Below are positions 28,097 through 38,171 of a stretch of DNA of 64,000 nucleotides, piece after piece. A program made the translations under genes and the position numbers. The stretch lies in assembly GCF_000764305.2 (NCBI RefSeq), contig NW_025944324.1, forward strand, positions 294,437 to 358,436, in the 5' to 3' direction. A model generated the notes under the pieces. That model was not told the DNA's origin. It did not search any database and saw only the letters and a list, made by a program, of their open reading frames with translations. This DNA comes from Hyalella azteca. Taxonomy: Eukaryota; Arthropoda; Malacostraca; Amphipoda; Hyalellidae. The first letter of the stretch is position 1; each line of letters starts with the position of its first letter.

Positions 28097-28960
28097 CAGG
28101 ACTCGTACTTTAATACTTGAGACTACCAGGACTCGTACTTTAATACTTGAGACTTCTAGGACTCGTAATTTGATACTTGAGACTCCAAGGACTCGTACTT
28201 TATTACTTGAGACTTCCAGGGCTCGAACCTTAATACTTGAGACTTCCATGACTCGTAATTTAATACTTGAGACTCCCAGGACTCGTAATTTAATGCTTGC
28301 AACTTCCAGGACTCGTTCTTTAATGCTTGATATTCCCAGGACTCGTACTTTAACTCTTGAGAGACTTCTTTCTTCTTTCTTTCATTGTTGAAACTCCCAT
28401 AAATCGTATTTTTATTCGTGAGACTCCATGCCTCCTGCTTTAATACTTGAGACTTCAAGCCTCCTACATTAATACTTACGACTTTCAGGCCTCCTAATCA
28501 TACAATTAAGACTCAAAAGCTTCATAATTTCATGCTTCAGACTCCCATGAATTGTATTTTTATTTTTGAGACTTCCAGGACTTGTAATTTCCTAGGCCTC
28601 CTATTTCTATACTTGAGACTCCTAACCCTCTTACTTTCTCGCTTGAGATTTCCATGACTGCTACTTATATACCTGAAACTCGTAGGATTCCTACTTTTAT
28701 ACCTGGGACTCCCAAGCCTCATACTATCATGCTTGAGACTCCGAACACTCCTACTTTTATACTTGAGACTTCCAGTTCTCCTATTTATTTGAGAGTTTCA
28801 GAACCCCCTAGATGCTTGAGATTTATAAGACTTGTACTTTTATACCCGAGACTTTTAAGCTTCTTACTTTACTAGTTAAGACTCTCAAGTCTCTTAATAT
28901 ATGATACATAAGACCCCCAAGACCTCGTACCTATATACTTGAGACTCTACAGCCTCTCCC
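28097..28960. repeat. 30-bp minisatellite, more than 25 copies
   Basis: Units of GACTCGTACTTTAATACTTG AGACTTCCAG type, nearly uniform on the left and increasingly diverged to the right. Frames on both strands are translated repeat. Confidence 0.85.
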
Positions 28961-29044
28961 ATACGTAGGACTCCCATTCTTCCTACTTTCATGTTTGAGA
29001 TTCTCAGGCTCCAAATTTGGTATTTGAGGCCTCCCGTGCTACTT

Positions 29045-29215
29045 AGCTTTATTCATATGACTTCTAAGCCAGTTTCATGTGACTTCTAACCTTGTTTCAT
29101 GTGACTTTTAAGACTGTTTCATGTGACTTCTAAGCCTGTTTCATGTGACTTCTAAGCCTGTTTCATGTAACATCTAAGCCTGTTTCACGTGACTTCTAAG
29201 CCTGTTTCTTTATTA
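29045..29215. repeat. 22-24-bp minisatellite, about eight copies
   Basis: Units of GTGACTTCTAAGCCTGTTTC AT. Confidence 0.85.
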
Positions 29216-29894
29216 CATGTTATTCCCACATCTACTGTTACTGTTGAAATTCTGTGGTATATTTATTTTGTACTTGAGAAAACGAAGACTTTTAAAATTA
29301 TACACGTGACTTTCAAGCCACCTTATTTTATAAATGTGACTGCAGACGTCTTACATTTTTAATGACTTAACTGTTTTATAAAATTAAGCCCCTATCCAAG
29401 GCCTTCTTTGTTACGCGCGCATTGCCTTCTTCCATATTACTTGCTACTTCAATTCCTGCAATCTTTTTACTTTATTTGAATTCCAGGTCTCCTACTTATA
29501 TGTACCTGGAATTTAGAAGCCTTAAATTTTGTGTATAGATGAATCTTATGGCAAAATCTGTTCTGTTTGAATAATTAGGTTTTAAAGCACTCGTTAATAA
29601 CGAGTAGGATATGTGAATAGTTGTTTGGAATTTTTAGGATATGCGATTTTCCCTTGATTCAGAAAATAAAAATTTTTTAGACAGCCGCATTCCCCATTAA
29701 AAAGGCTTCGTTCAAAAACATTCAAATCGATTTTGAGTACAAAGAAATATTGGTTTTCAAATTTAATCCAGTGATGATGGCGTCATTACTTATATGGTTA
29801 GACTTTTATGATAAATTAAGGTTGCCAGTAATCATGTGGAATATTTCTCTAATTCACCGACCATATCCCAATAATTAAAGTTAAATTCGCTGCT

Positions 29895-29955
29895 TAAATG
29901 AAGAGAGAAAGAGGGAGAGAGAGACGGTGCGGGAGAGAGAGAGAGAGAGCGAGAA
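29895..29955. repeat. GA-rich low-complexity tract
   Basis: GAGAGA repeats with a few C/T interruptions, about 160 bp before the 30.1 kb candidate ORF. Confidence 0.85.
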
Positions 29956-30117
29956 AAGTCGTCAAGATAAAGAAGACGTGATGAAGGTGGTACCTTGGTT
30001 TTATGTTGGTCGGTGAGAAACTGTTCTCAAAAAAGTGCTCTTCTATGTTCATTCTTGTGGCATCATCAGCATTTTGTGGTCATGTATAGTATTGTCTCAC
30101 TAATTTAAGGGGTGTCA

Positions 30118-30695
30118 ATGAGTGGACCTGCACGAACGTTCTTCCTAATGTCAATTCTATTCATACGAGCGACTGGTTTTCTTTGTATTTATGAAGTCTG
30201 CCTAAGCTGGAATGAAGCACCTGGAAAACCTTTCCTATTGTTCACCAGACGTCTGCCTACATTGTGCGGCCGCTCAATTATACGTAATAAACCTAAACCA
30301 AATGAGGAACTTTTATACCCAAATGCTTGCCAATTACAGTCGGAGCATTGTAATTGCAGGTAAGGTAATTTGGGAAATGAATGGTTGATTATCTTATGAA
30401 AGGAACCTCTCGACTTAACACAATACCTACACGTTAGTTAAGATGCTGTCGAGTGCATACTTTAGAGCTACATCTCTCATTTCGTAATGTTCATGAATGT
30501 TCGCACGTCACTTGTGATTGATGAAGAGACTTTTGGGCGCATTAACTTGACCGCAACTCATGTTCTCATAGGACTGCCACAAGGTGGACATGGAATTTCA
30601 CGCGCACAATTATCACTAGAAAACCTGCACACTTCGTTACCATTGAAAAACTCGTTATAGAAGTGAAAGTTATTCAATTGAAAATATTTCACTAA
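30118..30695 (+). CDS. Candidate two-exon secreted-like protein, unknown
   Basis: Exon 30118-30359 starts MSGPARTFFLMSILFIRATG, a possible signal sequence. It contains five cysteines, closing with NACQLQSEHCNC, and stops at a consensus donor GCAG|GTAAGG (phase 2). An acceptor at 30570-30571 (TTCTCATAG) opens a frame of matching phase for 40 codons, ending TTTCAC-TAA at 30695; total 121 residues. I recognise no family. The first exon has a less AT-biased codon look than its flanks. The second exon is much weaker and could be coincidental. Confidence 0.3.
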
Positions 30696-31064
30696 ATTCA
30701 TTGTTATTAGTATTTTTAGGTATTCACAATAACTCACCAATATTCAGTAACTTTTTATCCCTCGCGTTCTTCATTTCGCTCATTGGTACAACCAATGAAA
30801 TTGAATTAATTAACCCTGACCTCAGCAGCTAAACTTTTTTGCCATGTTTTTATTTGGTTGAAAATGCTTCACGAATAAATAAAACAACATGCACGTACGT
30901 GACGAGCACAGTGTAGGGTTAACTAAATCAAAATTTGTCACCTTTATAATGGTTTTTTAACGGTTGAAACAACGTAAAATATATCAATATATGAACAGCG
31001 TAAAATAGGTCTTGCGTGATACCGACAGCTAAAGGCTACTGTTTTTCATCTTTTTTGCGGTACT

Positions 31065-31209
31065 GGGCCTATACTTTCAAAAAAAGTTAAGAGATCGTAA
31101 GTTCATCAGCCAATCATTGACGGCCTTTCAAGCAAAATCCACCAATCATAGACAAGAAAATAGAGCGTAAGTACTTACGTTCACTTAGCGAGCTTTGAAA
31201 GTATGGCCC
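31065..31209. mobile_element. MITE-like element, 145 bp, with TIRs
   Basis: Ends GGGCCTATACTTTCAAA and TTTGAAAGTATGGCCC are inverted repeats. The interior has AATCATTGACGGCC and GTAAGTACTTAC. A reverse-complement, partly decayed copy lies at 21989-22112. Confidence 0.7.
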
Positions 31210-32523
31210 CTGATAGGAAGACTGAGGAGGCTGAGTAACTAAGAGAGCTTGTGATTTAGTCAATCGCTATATCGCGCGTCTCCTAACTCGACGTCACTTC
31301 ATTGTAGGTTTTCAAGAAATATTAATAAGGGGAATCAACAATTGACGAAAGCTATTAATTAAAAATAATAATAATAATTTACGGATCTTTGCTAGCATGC
31401 TAATTTCTGAGAAATTCACAGCCCTCGGAACTCGATCGGCAGTGAGTGTGTGGGAAAGGTTTGTAAACTCTTAAAACATTGAAAACCCACCCAACAATTA
31501 CAAAAAATTACAATATAATATTTGTAATAATTATTATTATTGAAATAATAATTAAAATATAATATATTAATTACAATATAATTTTATTCGACTATCAGTC
31601 AAATGATTCTCCTGCGCGGATTTCGCTTATCGCGGTCTAGTCTGGAACACCAGCGATGGCTGAGGGATTACAGTAGCATCAACAAAATGCACATATAAAT
31701 TTATCTAAATTGTTTTAAGACGCCATCCAGATTGCGAGATCGTTCAATAAAATTAACACGAGATTACTTTATTCCAATATTATTATTATTATTTAAATAA
31801 AGGTGGTTTTTCGCTTAGACTAATTCAGCGTTGTTTCGGTACAGCGAAATACAATAATTATTCTATATATCTGAAACAGCACGAATTAATTTCAACATTG
31901 AAGCGGCTCAACGATGATTAATATCCAAAATATTGTAGCAAAACGTACAATAATTGATCGGGCAAATTTTTAGCTGGACTTCGCGAACATTTAGGACTTC
32001 ATGTATAAACAAAATATTTGTAATGTGTGCAAAATGGGACTTAGTTTTAAAATTTGTACCGTGAATTAAAGCTAAAAGAATTACGTATCAGAAAATGAAG
32101 AGTCCAGAAGCTAAATTCTTGATCATGCATCATGGTACGTTGAATGATATGTGTATCATTACTACACATCATAGATGCACATATACGAATGATGAATACA
32201 TTTATGTATCATGATTATAGATGTGATATTAGTCAAATATCGGTCGTGAAGAGGCCATGTTTTATTTTTTTTTTTGCTATAAATGCTAGATTGGCTTCCA
32301 GTTATCCACACATAAAATGGCCTTCGATCAATGCTATATTGCTAATGCAAATGCATAAGGGCAAAGCGAACGGCTTCAATTCCAAGTAAATCCCAGGAAT
32401 GATCTTCGGTGCCATTCACGATATGGCATAGAGCCACTTCTCATTCTATGATGGTCGAGCCATGGCATCTCATACGTATTCCAAATTGTGCCTGTCAAGA
32501 AGTTCCAGGAAACTAGCCGACTC

Positions 32524-32722
32524 TTAAGATTGATAGTTGGAGTGGACCATCGGGAATACGGGAATTACCTTCGCAGCACAATGGTAATGGGAATGGTCGG
32601 AACTATAACGAAGACTCTCCCCTTTCGAATGATCGTATGCATCCCAAAAGAAGGGGGAGACTGATTTTTTTGGGAGTTGCACATCACAATCGGAATGACC
32701 ACATCGGAATAGACATATTTCA
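32524..32722 (-). CDS. Candidate exon, unknown
   Basis: The minus strand is open after the end of the 32.74-33.2 kb array. It reads EICLFRCGHSDCDVQLPKKS and ends HSHYHCAAK before a possible donor (GCGAAG|GTAATT at 32567-32568) or runs on to a stop at 32524. The segment is GC-richer than its flanks, and the adjacent array repeats a CTGCAG acceptor-like motif at the homologous position. Two minus-strand frames are open here, so this is weak. Confidence 0.18.
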
Positions 32723-32739
32723 CGCGTGGATGGCAGGAC

Positions 32740-33200
32740 GCGTAGAAGGTTTTCACGCGTAGATGACAGGGCGTGTAGAAGGTAGGATGCGTAGAAGGTT
32801 TTCATGCGTAGAAGGCAGGACGCGTAGAAGGTTTTCACGCGAAGGTAAGATGCATAGAGAGCAGGACGCATGGAAGGTTTTCACGCCTAGAAGGTGTTCA
32901 CGCGTTAAAGGTAGGACGCGTAGAAGGTTTCACACGTAGACTGCAGGACTCGTAGGTTTTCACGCGTAGACTGCAGGACGCGTAGGTTTTCACGCGTAGA
33001 CTGCAGGACGCGTAGGTTTTCACGCGTAGACTGCAGGACGCGTAGAAGGTTTTCACACGTAGACTGCAGGACGCGTAGGTTTTCACGCGTAGACTGCAGG
33101 ACGCGTAGAAAGTTTTCACGCGTAGACTGCAGGTCGCGTAGAAGGTTTTCATGCGTAGATGGTTTTCACGCGTAGATGGCAGTATGCGTAGAAGGTTTTC
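32740..33200. repeat. 30-bp minisatellite with MluI-like ACGCGT core
   Basis: About 15 units of TTTTCACGCGTAGACTGCAG GACGCGTAG type. Minus-strand frames here are translated repeat (SCSLRVKT). Confidence 0.85.
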
Positions 33201-33204
33201 GCGT

Positions 33205-36200
33205 GCAAGCGTTTCTCTGGATTGTAGACATCACAGGTTGAAGATTCAAATTAATCTCATCTATTCGTTATAACAGAAACGAAAATTGCTTGCTCGTAAC
33301 CTGTAAATAATTTAATAATTGCTCATAGCTTTTAGATTAAAAAACTTTGTATAACTTTAATCATTCAAATTTTAAACTAAAAAAAATCATTAGTTCCTAA
33401 GCCTAAGAGGTGCAACTTAATTCGACTTTTGTCTCTGGAAATAATAGGAAATTACTGTTCAATTTATTTCATCAGTAAATAATTGCTTCGGCATCCCATT
33501 TCCCCGTCATTATATTTTAGCACGCAAGACCTTTTCACTCAATTGCTGTCATTGATGCAAAATAATGCATTACATCTTTCATTTCCATTGTCGGAATTTT
33601 CATTCATTCATTTTATGTTGAAAAAACAATTATTTCTTTTATTCAGCCTATTGCTAAATATTAAAAAACTTATTGAATTTATTTGCTAAGAGGGCTTGAC
33701 CTCTGGACTTGGATAAAATGAGCTAAATGTTAAATATTTAGATGATATTAGAAGCTTTTAACTAATTTTATCTGTCCCGATTTTTTATACTATTCCCAAT
33801 TATTTATACACAAGGAATTATTATTTACATGTATATTATTTTAACCACCTTGCTGACGAATTTCTACCTCCTGCTTATACGAGTTAAAATACGATACAAT
33901 AATTTTAGTTATTTCAAAGATACTTTTTGATCGTGAACTACTATATTTAAATATATTGTGTTTATAATTGGCGCAATGTTATTCTTTCATATGCATTCGC
34001 AACGTTTTTTCTATGTCGACCAGAATTTTAGTTTCCTATTTGTAGGTTTGAATTCATCTTCCGGCAATGGTAAATTTCGATCGGACAAGTCTTAATTTGG
34101 TCGTTTTTCCTTTCTGGATATTTGATTACTTATAGTGAACAAAACATACAAGTATTGATTCACTTGGAATGTAACACAATGTCATTCAATGATAGATATA
34201 CAATTACGGAATATGTGCTTCATCTCATTTAAGGATTCGAACCATTCCAAATTTGTTAATTGCAGGAAAATTCTGAACTTCCATTTGTTTTATAATAAAT
34301 CTTGTATTTTTTTAATTATGAAATTACTTGAGACTTGAACTGCAAAACAACGGTGAATTTTCAGAAGCCAACACGGTGTTGGTTCGGTTACCAGCACTCC
34401 TAATTTTTGTTACTCGTAACTATATATAAATATTTTATAACCGTTCATCACTTTGATAAAATCAGAGTTTATATTTCAGATTTTCATTCATGGTTAGTGA
34501 AAGTTTATAGAGTTTGATACATTATTTTTGCATGCTCATGATCATACTCGATTGATGTAAAAAACAATTTTTCCTTTTTGACATCATTTAATAATATTGT
34601 CATCATAACACATCTTCTAAGTTACACTGGTTACGGTGAGCAACTTATTTTGATATTATTGGTTATATATATCATATTATGACAAGCAATTTCATAATTT
34701 CGATTATTCTCCATAACTACTCACATTTTCAAAATACAATGATAGCAATGAACAACACTCAGTCAATACATTGCATAATATTGTCGTTATGATAATATTC
34801 ATTATGACAATATTAATTATTATATTATCATTATGACAATATTGTTATCATGTCATTTTCTAAATTGCAATGGCATACACGTAGTCACTTAGTTACAACA
34901 TCAGGATTGATATTAAAATTATCATTTATGTTTTGCTTCATCATCAGTTTCATCATCAACATTTTGTAACTTCTCAGTTGTAGTTTTTTTTATAATAATT
35001 GTGACGCTAGGTTTTATTGTAAAAATTATGTTCAAATAAAAGTTCCATCATTTGAAAATAAATAACCAGATTTTTCTAAGGCTGGCAAAATTAGAAAAAA
35101 AAATTGTTTCGTTTGTTAAATAGAATTGTAAGACCAGGAAAAAATTTTCTTTAGATATTTCATTCTTAACCATTTTCTACGTTGTACAGGTAGATCTGCG
35201 GTAAATTGTACATTCGCCGTTCGTTCATATTATTTAATACACAATTAAATTTTATTTGCGTACACAGTTCGAAGCAAATATGTTTTTCTATAAAAATGTT
35301 GTTCGGTAATTAGTTATGTCATCCAGCTACAAATAATTTGCGTCTAATCTCAATAAAACAGGAATACTGATTATTTTTTTGGTATTACAAGGTTCATAAA
35401 CAGAGATACTTAACTGCAAAATGAAAAAGTAAGTGAATTTTGTTCGTGTGAAAATTTAATTTCCAGTGAATAAAGGTAATCGAGATTAGTGCTTTTAATT
35501 TATTATTAATAAATGTATTTGTGACAATATCTTAATAGGCGTATTTTTCTGATTAATTCACTTCATTACACGAAATGAAATTTTTCAATTAGATATTTTT
35601 CACTAAAATGCTCATACTATCACCCTTTTTGTGGGAAAGTCACCACAAATGGCCTCTTGAATCTCTTCCCAAAAATACACACCACAGCCAACTAATATAT
35701 CAAATATATCAAATATAATATATAATATATAAATAATATAATATCAAATATATCAATCATCTGATCATCGTTCCATAAAAAGCATCACCCCGTAACCTTC
35801 ACAAACATTAAAATATGAATATTTAAATCCATTTCTTGAATATTTAAATCCATTTTCTTATATCCATTCATTCCAAAGGACGGAAGGAGCAACATCTCTT
35901 CAATTAAATAATTTATCTTGATGAAATTGAAGTAATTGAAAGTCAGATAGTTACGCTTTAAATTTGGATTTTTAAGCTTTAATTATATTAAATTTCTTCT
36001 GAATTATTTTGCATATTTAATAAATGATTCAATCTTTAAATGAATCCTTCACTATTCAAAATTAAAAAAAATAAACTTGTAGATAAATTCTATAATTCAT
36101 CCTGCTTACCTGGGGATTTTTTTCATGAATTTAAATTTATGCATGTTTTATGCTTGCTCGCGAAAGGATAGCTACGATTAAAAGTGAATATCAGTTTCTA

Positions 36201-36380
36201 TAATTTAATTAATAGGTGTATTCATATAATATATTCCTATAAATAAGTCACGTGTTAAATTGTCATCGCCGGGTTATTTAAATCTATTAGGTAAGTGCAT
36301 CAAAATCTTGTTACCTTGGTTGTAATTGTAACGACAAATAAATTGTAAGTGGTTTTGCTTTCACATTACAAGCTTTTGAT
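33205..36380. other. Unique AT-rich stretch, nothing recognised
   Basis: Very AT-rich with many ATTAT/ATAAT runs. The only frame of note (33483-33689) lies in a TTT-rich tract and has no coding character. Confidence 0.5.
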
Positions 36381-36434
36381 TGCTTGACTCAAGTTAGGCA
36401 AGAGGTGCAGTCAACAATAATATTCGTACAAATA

Positions 36435-36827
36435 ATGCTTGATGAAATAGATTATTTCATTGTGAAGGATTTAGTTTCACAGCTAAAAACTTCAACAAAA
36501 CAACAACAGACTAAATATACGTATATAACACACATAATACATTTAAATGTTCTTATATTACAATTGTTTAAATTTGTTATCAGTGACTTACTATCAGAGG
36601 CATTGCGATATGCTCGAATCAGGCAAATTTATATTATAAACAGGGTGTACGGATTTGCAAGAGTTAATCCTGCATTACCAATTGGTAAGATATTTTTGAT
36701 AAGTCCGAGTTTAATTCGTAATATTATCATGGCGATTATGCTGGAAAGATACGAACATATAATATATATGAGAAAATGGACGCTTGTTAAAACCTTATTA
36801 GCTGAAGCTAAATATAAATTGTATTGA
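36435..36827 (+). CDS. Unrecognised 130-codon ORF
   Basis: An open frame of 147 codons (36384-36827), or 130 from the first ATG, is the longest in the window outside repeats and the channel gene. At roughly 68% AT a frame this long is unlikely by chance (I estimate about 0.1 expected per window). The product has basic and hydrophobic stretches, such as VLILQLFKFVISDLL, and ends EAKYKLY. No motif or family is recognisable, and a splice acceptor could precede it. It may be a terminal exon, a decayed mobile-element fragment or noise. Confidence 0.3.
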   Translation: MLDEIDYFIVKDLVSQLKTSTKQQQTKYTYITHIIHLNVLILQLFKFVISDLLSEALRYARIRQIYIINRVYGFARVNPALPIGKIFLISPSLIRNIIMAIMLERYEHIIYMRKWTLVKTLLAEAKYKLY

Positions 36828-37283
36828 AGCGACAATCAGTCTAGTTACCTTAGTAATTTAGCATTCATAAAAAATTAATTTTGAATTAATCAGTAATATT
36901 GTATTCATCAAATTGTTAGCATTCATCCATTCCTTAATTTTGTTTAAACGCCTCACAGGGAACAATGAACAGCTTTATTCACGAGGCAGAGTAGATAAAT
37001 TCAACCAAAATTCACGATTCACAAGCTTAGCAAAAGTTCACTATCAAACTCACCGCATACGCATTGCCAGCCAGCGAGATTTCAGCGAAACATTTTAAAA
37101 TTGCTATCTGTGTTCGCAGAGCGAGAAAATTAAGAAAAAAACATTTACAAGAACATCGAAATAGAGAGAAAACACAAATTCATAATTGTATGTGATGATG
37201 GCGTGAGATACAATGTACGGTAATAATGTGAACGAACAGTTATTTTGTTCGATTATGGTAGCATTTAGCCTACAACATACTGA

Positions 37284-37397
37284 TTTTTCCAATATTTTTG
37301 ACAAAGAGACTGTGAGTACTGCAATTGAATACTATGTTACACAGTGCAACATAGTATTCAATTACTCGCTGTCTCTTTGTCAAAAATATTTGAAAAA
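37284..37397. repeat. Inverted repeat (about 50-nt arms, 9-nt loop) downstream of the channel stop
   Basis: TTTTTGACAAAGAGAC...ATACTATGTT and its complement AACATAGTAT...GTCTCTTTGTCAAAAA face each other around ACACAGTGC. The repeat lies about 160 bp past the channel stop codon, where the transcript's 3' end is expected. It could be a mobile-element relic or a structured 3' UTR element. Confidence 0.75.
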
Positions 37398-37559
37398 CTT
37401 ACACTGCGTTATGGTGTAACTTACACAGCATTTAATATGCAAAATTACGATCTACAAATGTGATATAAATGTCATTAAAGTTATCAGTGCCGCAGTAGAA
37501 ACGTGGTATTACTCGAAAAAAGATTGGTGCGTTGAACAAAAAATAGATCAATTAAGATT

Positions 37560-38171
37560 TTATGAGTAGATGTACGTCCAGTACACGATGTTAAACATGG
37601 CAACAAGCAAGATGATGATTAATTTAGACGCAAAGATGAGTTTTTCGGCATTCGTGTATGGTTTAATATCAACTTTGTTGAAGTTTTCAACTTCTTCGAT
37701 TGCTGCTTTAGTGTTCATCGAGAATTTTGTCTTCCCTGAATCATTCGTGTTTTCAGGATGAATTTTTTCGTCTGATACTTTGGATCGATTACATTTCTGG
37801 GTAACCGAGCGATGAATTGTTGAACAATTTGCTGGATTTTCAGCCCGGTTGTCGTTTTTCGTCATCGTATCTTGACCGTAATTAAGACGTGGTCGAACTG
37901 TGACCCTAACTGGATCGATCCGCTTACCGAGGTCGATTTTTTGTTTCGTTTCTTTTCCTTGCAAGATGCCCTGGTTTTTGCAGAACTTCTTTGCAATGAA
38001 TTTAAGAGTAAGCCTTGTCATGCTTTGATCAAAGTCCCTAGCTTCTGATTTACTCAATGACGCGTCAATTAATGCATGACATATTATTATTAAGAATATT
38101 ACGCCGATACAAAAAAGCAACCAAATGTCCACCATCTTGAAATAAGATGTCTTGGGCAGAGAAGATGATGC
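37560..38171 (-). CDS. Channel exon 13: TM3, intracellular loop, TM4 and stop
   Basis: Residues 746-948 and TAA. ASSSLPKTSYFKMVDIWLLF is the TM2-TM3 linker and start of TM3. About 145 polar, basic residues follow (expected cytoplasmic loop), then TM4, ending NIVYWTYIYS. The short extracellular tail after TM4 is normal for the family. Acceptor TTTCTTTCAG|GCATC is strong and phase 0. Confidence 0.95.
   Translation of the reverse strand, partial: ASSSLPKTSYFKMVDIWLLFCIGVIFLIIICHALIDASLSKSEARDFDQSMTRLTLKFIAKKFCKNQGILQGKETKQKIDLGKRIDPVRVTVRPRLNYGQDTMTKNDNRAENPANCSTIHRSVTQKCNRSKVSDEKIHPENTNDSGKTKFSMNTKAAIEEVENFNKVDIKPYTNAEKLIFASKLIIILLVAMFNIVYWTYIYS

Noticed and set aside
28156..28458. 100-codon minus-strand and 73-codon plus-strand ORFs
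   Set aside because: The 30-bp repeat unit is open on both strands, giving YESWKSQVL- and ETSRTRT-like peptides.
32898..33152. 84-codon minus-strand ORF
   Set aside because: Translated ACGCGTAG minisatellite (ASCSLRVKT repeats).
37213..37419. 68-codon plus-strand ORF
   Set aside because: It runs through both arms of the inverted repeat and has no coding character.
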